Shown one piece after another: positions 10,855 through 18,287 of a DNA stretch of 64,000 nt. Each line of letters begins with the position of its first letter. Position 1 is the stretch's first letter. The DNA is taken from contig CALJVP010000009.1 of the NCBI GenBank assembly GCA_937773605.1, positions 31,651 to 95,650 on the forward strand. The letters run 5' to 3'. A model generated the notes under the pieces. That model was not told the DNA's origin, made no database searches, and was given only the letters and a program-made list of their open reading frames with translations. The DNA is from an uncultured SAR86 cluster bacterium (lineage in GTDB: Bacteria; Pseudomonadota; Gammaproteobacteria; Magnimaribacterales; Magnimaribacteraceae). The position numbers were made by a program, and so were the translations under genes.

Positions 10855-10883
10855 ATTTTGTAGTTGCGAGTGAAGCTTGTCAA
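10855..10883 (-). promoter_or_regulatory. Candidate promoter for tRNA-Tyr
   Basis: Minus-strand TTGACA (perfect -35), 17-base spacer and CAAAAT, followed by the discriminator TGCGCGC. The predicted start lies about 15 bases before the tRNA. The 85-base gap is shared with the divergent birA gene. Confidence 0.6.
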
Positions 10884-10918
10884 CTTAATTTCAATAATTT
10901 GGTAACCTAATACTTATT

Positions 10919-11578
10919 ATGACCATACAAGACGGTTTGCTTTGCAAGAAAGAGATCACAAATAGATTAAGTAAAGACGCCCTAGAGCTTTTAAGCAAAA
11001 TCGAAATTAAAGAACAAACGAGTTCTACGAATGATGACGCCAAGGAAAGTCTTAAGAATTCATCTCATTTATTGTCAGCTCACTTTGCAGAACAACAAAG
11101 TGCCGGCAGAGGCAGGAACAGTCGAAAGTGGATAAGCCCTTTCGGGCAGAACATCTACCTTTCTTTAGCGTGGCAATCAAATTTAAGTTTTGCAGATATT
11201 GAAGGGCTAAGTTTGGCAATAGGAGTTGAAATAGCTGAATCCTTAAAAAACAATACGGATGAAGTCATTGAGATTAAATGGCCAAATGACTTATTAATAA
11301 ATCAAAAAAAGTTAGGGGGTGTTTTAATAGAAACTTCCAGCGGTAAAAAAGATAATTTAGAAATAGTTATTGGTATTGGTATTAATGTTTTTATGAAAAA
11401 TAAAGATTCTATAGAGATAGATCAGGATTGGACGAGTTTAGAAAATTACAAAAATAGAATTCTTGATAGAAACCTAATAGCTGCTAACCTTTTAAATAAC
11501 TTAGTTCAACTTACAGCAAAATTTAAAACTATAGGTTTTGGGGTTACAAACAAGCTTTTGAAAATAGGAACGTATTAA
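10919..11578 (+). CDS. birA: Biotin-[acetyl-CoA-carboxylase] ligase, catalytic core (frameshifted from its C-terminal domain)
   Basis: Activates biotin to biotinyl-AMP and attaches it to biotin carboxyl carrier protein in the cytosol. The 219-aa ORF has the catalytic loop GRGRNSRKW, the KWPNDLLI motif and KLGGVLIE of the BPL/LplA fold. It lacks the N-terminal winged-helix DNA-binding domain of E. coli BirA, and only 85 bases separate it from tRNA-Tyr, so it should not act as a repressor. The reading frame ends in the linker before the SH3-like domain; that domain follows in another frame (next entry). Inserting one base in the TTTTGGGG run near 11536-11543 would restore a continuous, normally spaced protein (about 269 aa). 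Confidence 0.85.
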   Translation: MTIQDGLLCKKEITNRLSKDALELLSKIEIKEQTSSTNDDAKESLKNSSHLLSAHFAEQQSAGRGRNSRKWISPFGQNIYLSLAWQSNLSFADIEGLSLAIGVEIAESLKNNTDEVIEIKWPNDLLINQKKLGGVLIETSSGKKDNLEIVIGIGINVFMKNKDSIEIDQDWTSLENYKNRILDRNLIAANLLNNLVQLTAKFKTIGFGVTNKLLKIGTY

Positions 11579-11727
11579 TGAATAAAGACTGTGAGGTTTT
11601 GGCTAACGGTATAGTTGATTACCACGGTTCAGTTGTTGGCATTAATGATAAAGGTGAACTTCTAGTAAAAAGAAATAATGAAATTATTAATCTTCGTTAT
11701 GGCGAAGTTTCAATAAGAGAATTATAA
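11578..11727 (+). CDS. C-terminal SH3-like domain of biotin ligase in a separate frame
   Basis: A 49-aa ORF (MNKDCEVLANGIVDYHG... GINDKGELLV ... YGEVSIREL) that matches the C-terminal BirA domain, compare GIDKQGALLL and GGEISLR in E. coli. Its ATG overlaps the stop of the preceding birA ORF (TAATG), and the same frame reads open upstream to about 11527 with residues that suit the BirA linker. It could be the other half of a gene broken by a one-base deletion, a sequencing error, or a separately translated coupled piece. The first explanations are simpler. Confidence 0.7.
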   Translation: MNKDCEVLANGIVDYHGSVVGINDKGELLVKRNNEIINLRYGEVSIREL

Positions 11728-11728
11728 T
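11723..11728 (+). promoter_or_regulatory. TATAAT -10 element of tRNA-Thr(TGT)
   Basis: A perfect TATAAT followed immediately by GCGCGCGC, then the tRNA nine bases downstream. The element overlaps the stop codon of the BirA C-terminal frame. The -35 (TGGCGA at 17-base spacing) is weak. The GC discriminator matches those of the tRNA-Tyr and tRNA-Thr(GGT) promoters. Confidence 0.55.
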
Positions 11729-11736
11729 GCGCGCGC

Positions 11737-11812
11737 GCTGGCGTAGCTCAGTTGGTAGAGCAGCTGATTTGTAATCAGCAGGTCGACCGTTCAAATCGGT
11801 TCGCCAGCTCCA
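11737..11812 (+). tRNA. tRNA-Thr (anticodon TGT)
   Basis: A 76-base cloverleaf with encoded CCA: acceptor GCTGGCG paired with CGCCAGC, anticodon stem GCTGA-TTTGTAA-TCAGC, and T arm around GACCGTTCAAATCGGTT. The discriminator is U, as in the other tRNA-Thr. A decayed partial copy lies 135 bases downstream. Confidence 0.97.
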
Positions 11813-11817
11813 TGTTT

Positions 11818-11870
11818 AAAGCCTTATTCTAATTGACTCTAAAGGTCATTGGTCTGAGGCTTTTTCTTTT
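11818..11870 (+). terminator. Candidate Rho-independent terminator after tRNA-Thr(TGT)
   Basis: AAAGCCT and AGGCTTT can pair around a 32-base loop that itself holds a short GAC/GTC stem, followed by TTCTTTT. Position directly after the tRNA supports it; the long loop weakens it. Confidence 0.5.
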
Positions 11871-11947
11871 AATTTTACTTTAATTACTACTTAAGCAACT
11901 CAAGTGCAAACTAAAGGGTTATTAATTTAATAAGATGAAATGTGCAT

Positions 11948-11998
11948 TAAGGTATAGAACAACTGATTTGTAATCAGCAGGTCAGAAGGCCAGCTTCA
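11948..11998 (+). pseudogene. Decayed partial tRNA-Thr copy
   Basis: CTGATTTGTAATCAGCAGGTC (21 bases) is identical to the anticodon arm and variable region of the intact tRNA-Thr(TGT). It is preceded by a degenerate D arm (GGTATAGAAC vs GGTAGAGCAG) and followed by GGCCAGCTTCA, like the 3' acceptor GCCAGCTCCA. The T arm is deleted, so no cloverleaf can form. The rest of the 469-base gap 11813-12281 holds a terminator and a possible small ORF, and otherwise nothing I recognise. Confidence 0.75.
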
Positions 11999-12017
11999 TT
12001 TTACTATCTAATTTTTT

Positions 12018-12185
12018 TTATTCCCTATCTAATCTTTGATAATCTTCGTCTTCTTCTTGCCTTTTGAGTTCTTCCAATTCATCAGATTCATCACGCTCTG
12101 TAGGATGAAAAATTTCTTCTTCATAATTTGGGTCTCTTGGCTTTTTAAGCCAATCTAATATCTTTTTTAGTAATTTCTTAATCAA
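12018..12185 (-). CDS. Possible small charged protein (55 aa), unknown
   Basis: An open frame of 55 codons from a TTG reads a basic amphipathic helix (IKKLLKKILDWLKK) followed by a very acidic tail rich in Glu and Asp. There is no ATG; an AGGAGG lies 24-29 bases before the TTG and the frame stays open through it, so an unusual start nearer the ribosome site is possible. No family recognised. The biased composition could also be chance in AT-rich DNA, so this is a weak call. Confidence 0.3.
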   Translation of the reverse strand: MIKKLLKKILDWLKKPRDPNYEEEIFHPTERDESDELEELKRQEEDEDYQRLDRE

Positions 12186-12281
12186 TTCTAGTGCTAACTT
12201 CCCTGATGCCCTCCTAATTATTATTTAACACAGATTTAGTATATCAGAACAAAATATTGTATGAATTTTAAACAGTTACAG

Positions 12282-12623
12282 TTACAGAGGCGCTTGGCAA
12301 GTACTAGCAGAAGAGTCTGGCCTATCGCATGGAAATGACTTCCTCAAGAGCTCCTCATTATTTAAATTATTTAAATGATGCTCGGCACTTAACATGTCAC
12401 TGAATCTAGTACTACAATCTAACATTCTGTTATTCCTTTCTTCCAGAATCAGCCTATAAACTCTTATTTTATTTTCTCTGATTAATTTGTTAAAAAGTTG
12501 ATCGCTTTCTGGAAAGCATAAAGTGTAATCATCAAGATTCTTACCTACAGAAAATTCTGAAGAAATTGGGATATTCGAACAAGCTACGAAAGAAAGGAAC
12601 AGAAAAACAGAGAAAAATTTCAC
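12282..12623 (-). CDS. Small putative lipoprotein, unknown function
   Basis: 113 aa with a short basic start, a hydrophobic stretch and a lipobox-like FVAC with Cys15, so it is probably lipidated and membrane-anchored in the periplasm. The mature part is hydrophilic with Cys residues at about positions 32, 69, 99 and 108, some of which may pair. I recognise no domain. Its start shares a base with the stop of the NIPSNAP gene, so it is the last gene of the acyl-CoA synthetase/GST/NIPSNAP operon. Confidence 0.65.
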   Translation of the reverse strand: MKFFSVFLFLSFVACSNIPISSEFSVGKNLDDYTLCFPESDQLFNKLIRENKIRVYRLILEERNNRMLDCSTRFSDMLSAEHHLNNLNNEELLRKSFPCDRPDSSASTCQAPL

Positions 12624-12973
12624 TAGACTGCTTTCATAAACCTGGCATTAAGATGAAGGTAGGAATTTTCATTAGGATGTTTTGACCATATTTCTTTCCA
12701 TTCTGGATTTTCTAGAAAAGCTGCAAATTCTGCATCTCGAACCTCTTTGCTTGGCCACCTGATTATCCAACATACATTTGGTTGGCCATTAGGAGAAACG
12801 ATAGGGGAAGAGCCTTCAACTTCTGATTCCAGTCCTTCGTCGAGCCAAAAATCTATGACATCTAAATTCTCTTTTAACCACGGGCCTGCTAAATTTTTTG
12901 CCCACTCCTTGTAAGCATCAAACCACTCCGGATCAATCGTATAATCTCGTATTTCGACAATTGCATTTGACAT
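12623..12973 (-). CDS. NIPSNAP family protein
   Basis: 116 aa of the dimeric alpha/beta-barrel NIPSNAP type. Visible are the start VEIRDYTIDPEWFDAYKEWA, a central WIIRWPSKEVRDAEFAAFLENPEW and the C-terminal HLNARFMKAV. Proteins of this group are small cytosolic dimers of unclear function, sometimes next to degradation pathways. It is 14 bases after the GST gene and one base overlapping the lipoprotein gene, so it belongs to the acyl-CoA synthetase operon. A link to turnover of an aromatic or fatty acid substrate is only an inference from neighbours. Confidence 0.75.
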   Translation of the reverse strand: MSNAIVEIRDYTIDPEWFDAYKEWAKNLAGPWLKENLDVIDFWLDEGLESEVEGSSPIVSPNGQPNVCWIIRWPSKEVRDAEFAAFLENPEWKEIWSKHPNENSYLHLNARFMKAV

Positions 12974-12987
12974 ATTCTTTCCTTTTT

Positions 12988-13602
12988 TTAATTATCTGAG
13001 CTAGGTCTTGAAGAAACTTCTTGGTGCCACCTATGCAAGCTTTTTAATTCATCATCCGGTTTTAAATCTACCATTCTTGATGCAAAATCAACAGCAGATA
13101 ATAGAGTTATATCAGCGATCGTGTACCTATCTCCAGCCACAAATCTTGAAGAAGAAAACTCCCTATCTAATCGCTTATAAAAGGAATTTACATTTTTATC
13201 ACTTGCTAATTTAGCGGCTGGTATTTGTTCAAAAATACCCATACTGCCAACGATGGGTCCATTGACCCATGATGTTCCTATCTGTGTCCAAAGTTCTAAT
13301 TCAATGTGTCTGTTTCTACTTTCTATAAAAGCAAGTTCAAAGGGATCTTTTCCAAAAAGATTAGGTTCTGGTTCTACACTTTCCAAATAACGACAGATTG
13401 CCACAGATTCAGATATGCATCTTCCATCATCTAATTCAAGGACAGGGATCTTTCCGCTGGGATTCTTTTTAAGGAACTCTTCTGACTTGTGCTCCCTTTT
13501 AGACATATCGCAATTAACTAGCTCAAGATCAATTCCTTTTTCTGCTGCGAAAATTTTTACGCGCCTTGGGTTAGGCGCACTCGGAAAGTCATATAATTTC
13601 AT
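12988..13602 (-). CDS. Glutathione S-transferase family protein
   Basis: 204 aa with the N-terminal thioredoxin-like domain (MKLYDFPSAPNPRRVKIFAAEKGIDLE) including the cis-Pro segment GKIPVLELDDG and the glutathione-binding SESVAICRYLE. The helical C-terminal domain has the N-capping box region VAGDRYTIADITLLSAVDF. The active-site residue is probably a Ser (Ser8) near the start. The gene lies three bases after the acyl-CoA synthetase stop. Substrate unknown; the pairing with an acyl-CoA synthetase may indicate handling of an electrophilic acid or detoxification. Confidence 0.88.
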   Translation of the reverse strand: MKLYDFPSAPNPRRVKIFAAEKGIDLELVNCDMSKREHKSEEFLKKNPSGKIPVLELDDGRCISESVAICRYLESVEPEPNLFGKDPFELAFIESRNRHIELELWTQIGTSWVNGPIVGSMGIFEQIPAAKLASDKNVNSFYKRLDREFSSSRFVAGDRYTIADITLLSAVDFASRMVDLKPDDELKSLHRWHQEVSSRPSSDN

Positions 13603-13605
13603 TTT

Positions 13606-15150
13606 TTAAGAAATCGCTGGTGCGTCTGTTCCCAAAAACTCGTCCCTGAGAGTTCTCTTTAAAACTTTACCTGTTGCATTTCTTGGTAAAGCTTCTATAA
13701 ATTCAACTGATTGAGGGACCTTAAATTTCGCCAAGTTCTCCAGACAATGTGAAATGACATCTTTTTCTTCCAATGCTTGCCCTCCTTTTAAAACTAGAAT
13801 GGCTTTTCCTGTCTCTCCCCATCTTTCATCGGGTACTCCAATAATGGCTGCCTCTGCTATTTGGGGAAGCTGGTACAGAACGTTCTCTACTTCTGCAGGG
13901 TAGACATTCTCACCTCCAGAAATATACATATCCTTCCAGCGATCAACTATATAAACAAAGCCTTCGTCATCAAATCTTGCAGCATCTCCAGTTTTAAGCC
14001 AGTCACCTTCAAATGAATCTCTGGTTGCTTCTGGTTTGTTCCAGTAACCCGGGGTTATATTAGGACCTCTAATATATAGTTCTCCAACCTCCCCCCAAGG
14101 CAACTCTTTACCATCATCATCAACGACTTTAACTTCTGTATGGAGTAATGGTTTACCTGCTGCCCCTAATTTTCTTTCAGCATCTGCTGCATCAAGCCCT
14201 ATACCTCCGGGACTGGTTTCAGTCATGCCCCAGCCTTGGGTCATAGAGACACCTCGATCTGACCATGCTCTCAAAATTGCTTCGGCACATGGAGCCCCTC
14301 CAATACCTGCAACTTTTAATCCGGATAAATCAGTTTTATCGAAGTCCGGATGATTCATCATGAATTGATATGGCGCTGGAACGGCAAAAAAGTGGGTTAC
14401 TCCGTACTCGCTGTTTCCGATGATTGATAAAGCTAATCCCGGTTCAAACTCTTTAATGAGAATTATTTCACCTCCGGCATGAAGTACAGGATTGGCATAA
14501 CAGTTCATTCCTCCAGTATGAAATAGTGGAAGAACAACCAGCTGAACGCTTTCTGAAGTGACAAAAACTGGAGAAGCCAAATTAATGCAATTATAAAGTT
14601 GCATTTGATGATTGATCATTGCTCCTTTGGGATGGCCTGTCGTTCCTGAAGTATACATAATCATGATCAAGTCTTCCTGAAAGGATTCAACAACCTCATG
14701 TGATCCATCAGAGCCATTAAGGGCTTCTTCATACTCACTATGTAAATCGTCACTATCGATCTGCAAGGACGAACTAATAGAGCAATCTTTCTGTAATTCT
14801 ATTGAAATATCTAAAAACATAGCGTCATAAATCAAGGCGCTAGGAGTGCTGTCTTTTAATATGTATTCCAGTTCAGGTTTTGTTAGACGCCAATTAAGGG
14901 GCAATTCAATGGCACCAATTTTTGCACAAGCGAATTCAAGCTCAAAAAACTCTGCACAATTTTGAGAAAGTATAGCCACCCTATCACCTTTTTTAATACC
15001 TTGACTTTGCATCCATCCGGCAAGCTTATTTGCTCTATTGTTTAATTCAGAATAGGTTAATTCTTTGTTGGAACTTAAATCTCTAATTGCGACTTTATTG
15101 GGTCTTACGTTCGCATGATAAGCGGACCAATCGTAATGTTTAACTGTCAT
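13606..15150 (-). CDS. AMP-dependent acyl-CoA synthetase/ligase
   Basis: 514 aa of the adenylate-forming superfamily: ATP-dependent activation of a carboxylic acid to acyl-AMP, then to acyl-CoA. The P-loop-like motif MYTSGTTGHPKGA, the A5 motif GWGMTETSPG, the hinge region (DEGFVYIVDRWKDMYISGGENVYP) and the catalytic Lys near the C-terminus (LPRNATGKVLKRTL) are all intact. Medium- or long-chain or aromatic acid substrates are all possible; I cannot choose. It is the first gene of a four-gene minus-strand operon with GST, NIPSNAP and a lipoprotein. Confidence 0.9.
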   Translation of the reverse strand: MTVKHYDWSAYHANVRPNKVAIRDLSSNKELTYSELNNRANKLAGWMQSQGIKKGDRVAILSQNCAEFFELEFACAKIGAIELPLNWRLTKPELEYILKDSTPSALIYDAMFLDISIELQKDCSISSSLQIDSDDLHSEYEEALNGSDGSHEVVESFQEDLIMIMYTSGTTGHPKGAMINHQMQLYNCINLASPVFVTSESVQLVVLPLFHTGGMNCYANPVLHAGGEIILIKEFEPGLALSIIGNSEYGVTHFFAVPAPYQFMMNHPDFDKTDLSGLKVAGIGGAPCAEAILRAWSDRGVSMTQGWGMTETSPGGIGLDAADAERKLGAAGKPLLHTEVKVVDDDGKELPWGEVGELYIRGPNITPGYWNKPEATRDSFEGDWLKTGDAARFDDEGFVYIVDRWKDMYISGGENVYPAEVENVLYQLPQIAEAAIIGVPDERWGETGKAILVLKGGQALEEKDVISHCLENLAKFKVPQSVEFIEALPRNATGKVLKRTLRDEFLGTDAPAIS

Positions 15151-15226
15151 TTAATTTTCCTTTTTTTATTTTTTTATTTTTAGAGAATGTTATTTTTTTG
15201 AACTTAGCATATTGAATTTTCTTGTA

Positions 15227-15382
15227 TTAGAAAAAGACGACCATTACTACATAAAATACTATCACCGCTCCCCAAATATTAATTAAAAAGCCAATTCTTT
15301 TACCTACTTGCTCGCCACGCGAGAACTGCCACAAGAAAAAAAGTGCGCTTATAAAGAATAAAGAAACAATTACGCCTATCAT
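15227..15382 (-). CDS. Small two-helix membrane protein (51 aa), unknown
   Basis: Too short for the ORF track. From ATG at 15382 it reads MIGVIVSLFFISALFFLWQF, a polar GEQVGKRIG loop, and a second hydrophobic segment to VVMVVFF. Two transmembrane helices with a basic loop is a protein-like pattern. There is no clear ribosome site (an out-of-frame ATG seven bases upstream ends quickly). No family recognised. Apart from it, the 384-base gap 15151-15534 shows nothing else I can name except an isolated AGGAGGGG at about 15461 that precedes no good ORF. Confidence 0.5.
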   Translation of the reverse strand: MIGVIVSLFFISALFFLWQFSRGEQVGKRIGFLINIWGAVIVFYVVMVVFF

Positions 15383-15534
15383 TTGGACATTTAATTTTTA
15401 GGTTAAAAATACAAACTTAACTTTACTTTTTTAGTAAGAAGCAATCAAGCAAGAGTTCTAGGAGGGGCAAGAAAATACTATAAAGAATAAATCATTAATA
15501 CTTATAAGTAGGAACTAACTATATCATGAGCTGA

Positions 15535-17514
15535 ATGAAGCAAAGACGAGGCCATAAAAGTAAAAGAGTTCGTAAAAAAAATCAGAACGAGCTTATTGGG
15601 TATTTTCAAAAACCAAAAGGGAGTCACGCGCACTGTGTTGTTGATCGGGCTTCAGAAGAAAAATTCAAAATTGGAAAATCAGAGCTTCGAAAAGCTTTTC
15701 CTGGAGACTTAGTCCGATACCACCTAACTCCTAAAGGATGGGCTTCCATAGATAGTGTTTTAAAGAGCAATACAGATAACTTTATTGGCAAAATTACTAG
15801 AAATGGAAAGATCACATTCTCATCTCCAGTTGGCCTTGAAGATATTGTCAGAATAAAGATAACAGGCGATATTCCAAAAAAAATAAGTACTGAAACGTTA
15901 GTAGAAATAATATTAACAAAACAGCCAGCTGCAAGACAAATGGGTGAAGGTTTTATTAAACGAACCATCTCAGAAGATAATATTCTTGAAATAGCTTCCG
16001 CTTTATCTGTTTCTAAACACGACCTACGAACAGAATGGAATAAGTCGATTATTCAAGAATCACAAAGACTCGCCAAAACTGTTATTGCAACTGAAGTAAA
16101 TTACGTGGATCTTAGAAATAAATCATTCATAACAATAGATGGCAAGACAGCAAAAGATTTCGATGATGCAGTCTTTTCAGAAAAAAATAAATCTGGAGAT
16201 CTTGTTCTATACGTTGCTATTGCTGACGTGGGAAAATTTGTTACCCCTGGTTCGGCAATGGATAAGGAAGCTGCGGAAAGAGGGACATCAGTTTATTTCA
16301 CTCAAAAAGTTATACCCATGTTACCCGAGATAATTAGTAATGATCTTTGTTCATTAAGACCGAAAGAGGACAGATACTGCTTGGTCTGCAAAACCAGTCT
16401 ATCTCAAGCTGGAGAATCCAAAGAAGTAGAATTTTTTCAAGCTATTATCAATTCAAAATCTCGTTTAACTTACGAGAAAGTTGCCGAGCAAATGAAGATA
16501 AATAAATTTTCTGACCCTTACGCGCAATCTTTAAAAAATTTAGTGGATATATATAAGATTCTAAAGAAAGCAAAGAAAAACAGAGGCGCTTTGGAATTAG
16601 ATATTCCCTTCTATGTTCCTCAATTGAAGGGAAATAAGATAGAAAAATTTATCAACACTTCTAGAAATGAAGCCCATTTATTAATAGAAGAATGTATGCT
16701 CCTAGCCAATATCTGTGCAGCAAAGATTCTGATGAAAGCAAAAATTCCTTCCATTTATAGAATCCATCCAAAACCCGATCCACTAAAGATAAAGAACCTC
16801 GAAGGCTTTGCAAGAAGCAGAAAAATTAATGTTACTTTGGGTGATGATGGAAAAGTTAAGGAACTATCAAATCTTGTTGATATTACAAAGGACAGAAAAG
16901 ACAAGGAAACCATACATATGCAAATTCTTCAGTCCTTAAGTCTTGCTGTTTATGAAACAGAAGTTTCGGAGCACTTTGCTCTGGGCTATCCCGCTTACAC
17001 CCATTTTACTTCCCCTATAAGAAGGTACCCCGATTTGATGGTCCATAGGGCATTAAAGTCGCTCATACAAACAAGCCCAAATGGAAATATTTCTCTTGAT
17101 AAGATCAGACCTCAACGCATTAATAAAGACCTCTACCCATACAATAATGACTTGGTAGAAGAAATTGCGTCTCTATCATCCACCAAAGAAAGAGAAGCAG
17201 AAAAGGCAGAGAGAGAAGCCATCAACTACCTCAAATGTGCCTACGCTAAAGACAACATCGGAAAAGAATTCAATGGTGTTATCTCTGGAGTCACAAATTT
17301 TGGGCTGTTTATTCACTTAGATTCCATTCATATAGAGGGTCTGTGTCATATTAAATATTTACCAAGAAGAGAGTATTATGAATTTGACGAGAATTCTAAA
17401 ATGCTAAAGAGCACTAGTTCGAACCATTGCTATTCTCTCGGGGACAGCCTTTTAGTAAAAATTAAGGACGCAGACTTAACCACACAAAGAATTGATATAG
17501 AGATTGTGAAATGA
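15535..17514 (+). CDS. rnr: Exoribonuclease R/II family (RNase R, short form)
   Basis: 3'-5' hydrolytic exoribonuclease. The catalytic RNB domain carries TIDGKTAKDFDDAV with the clustered aspartates, VAIADVGKFV and the HFTSPIRRYPDLMVHR signature. A cold-shock/OB domain precedes it (GYFQKPKGSHAHCVVDR) and an S1 domain follows (GVISGVTNFGLFIHLD). At 659 aa it is near RNase II length (644) and shorter than E. coli RNase R (813): the N-terminal helix-turn-helix is replaced by a short basic tail (KQRRGHKSKRVRKK) and the basic C-terminal tail is absent. The downstream overlap (ATGA) with rlmB is the classical rnr context, which is why I call it rnr. Confidence 0.92.
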   Translation: MKQRRGHKSKRVRKKNQNELIGYFQKPKGSHAHCVVDRASEEKFKIGKSELRKAFPGDLVRYHLTPKGWASIDSVLKSNTDNFIGKITRNGKITFSSPVGLEDIVRIKITGDIPKKISTETLVEIILTKQPAARQMGEGFIKRTISEDNILEIASALSVSKHDLRTEWNKSIIQESQRLAKTVIATEVNYVDLRNKSFITIDGKTAKDFDDAVFSEKNKSGDLVLYVAIADVGKFVTPGSAMDKEAAERGTSVYFTQKVIPMLPEIISNDLCSLRPKEDRYCLVCKTSLSQAGESKEVEFFQAIINSKSRLTYEKVAEQMKINKFSDPYAQSLKNLVDIYKILKKAKKNRGALELDIPFYVPQLKGNKIEKFINTSRNEAHLLIEECMLLANICAAKILMKAKIPSIYRIHPKPDPLKIKNLEGFARSRKINVTLGDDGKVKELSNLVDITKDRKDKETIHMQILQSLSLAVYETEVSEHFALGYPAYTHFTSPIRRYPDLMVHRALKSLIQTSPNGNISLDKIRPQRINKDLYPYNNDLVEEIASLSSTKEREAEKAEREAINYLKCAYAKDNIGKEFNGVISGVTNFGLFIHLDSIHIEGLCHIKYLPRREYYEFDENSKMLKSTSSNHCYSLGDSLLVKIKDADLTTQRIDIEIVK

Positions 17515-18266
17515 AGCCAAGCAATGATCAAGAACTTGTCTGCGGAATAAACGCTGTAAAAGAAATCATTTCCATAAGACCCAGAAGTGTTCTGAAACTC
17601 TTATTGCAAAATGAAAAGCAGAACTCTAGGATCGAGTCCTTATCAAGCTTAGCTAAAAAGAATCACATAGAAATAATTCTAGAAGAAGATAACTTCTTCG
17701 AACGCAATTTCATTGAACAAAACCACCAAGGAGTTGCTATTCTTTGCAATAAACGACTTGAAGAAAATGAAACTTTCCTTGAAAAACTACTTGAAAAAGA
17801 AAATTTACTCATCCTTATTTTAGATCATCTGACCGACCCTCATAACGTTGGGGCTTGCCTAAGGAGTGCAGCTGCAGCCGGAGCAGACGCAGTAATAGTT
17901 CCAAAAAATAGATCTTGTCACTTAACCCCAACAGTAAGGAAAATCTCATCTGGTGGTTCGGAACTAATGCCATTTATCGTTGTCACTAACTTAAACAGAA
18001 CTATTGAAAGGCTCTCAGATTCAGGAGTTAAGGTTATAGGTGCCGATGCTGATAAGGGAAAAAATCATACTGAGATAGACATGAAAGGAAGTGCAGCATT
18101 TATTATAGGCTCCGAAGATAAAGGCTTAAAGCGCTTAACTGCAGAAAAATGTGATACCTTGGCAGCAATCGATATGCCTGGAGGAATTGAAAGCCTGAAT
18201 GCTTCAGTAACTGCAGGAATAATCCTCTTTGAATACGTCAGACAAAATAACCATCCAAAAACTTAA
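17511..18266 (+). CDS. rlmB: 23S rRNA (guanosine-2'-O-)-methyltransferase RlmB
   Basis: SPOUT-class methyltransferase that 2'-O-methylates G2251 of 23S rRNA (E. coli numbering). The 251 aa hold an N-terminal L30e-like substrate domain (CGINAVKEIISIRPRSVLKLLL) and the SPOUT knot with DHLTDPHNVGACLRSA, IIGSEDKGL and the last motif ESLNASVTAGIILFEY. The last motif usually reads SLNVS; here it is SLNAS. Starts within the rnr stop (ATGA), so translation is coupled. Confidence 0.93.
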   Translation: MKPSNDQELVCGINAVKEIISIRPRSVLKLLLQNEKQNSRIESLSSLAKKNHIEIILEEDNFFERNFIEQNHQGVAILCNKRLEENETFLEKLLEKENLLILILDHLTDPHNVGACLRSAAAAGADAVIVPKNRSCHLTPTVRKISSGGSELMPFIVVTNLNRTIERLSDSGVKVIGADADKGKNHTEIDMKGSAAFIIGSEDKGLKRLTAEKCDTLAAIDMPGGIESLNASVTAGIILFEYVRQNNHPKT

Positions 18267-18287
18267 TTATTTATATAAAATACGGCG

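Noticed and set aside
11527-11560. Programmed -1 frameshift site in birA
   Set aside because: The TTTTGGG run does not match the X XXY YYZ slippery rule and I see no clear downstream pseudoknot; an indel or sequencing error is simpler, so I list it as a split gene only.
11813-12281. Genomic island boundary at tRNA-Thr
   Set aside because: No integrase, no foreign genes and only 135 bases between tRNA and relic; decay of a tandem copy is simpler.
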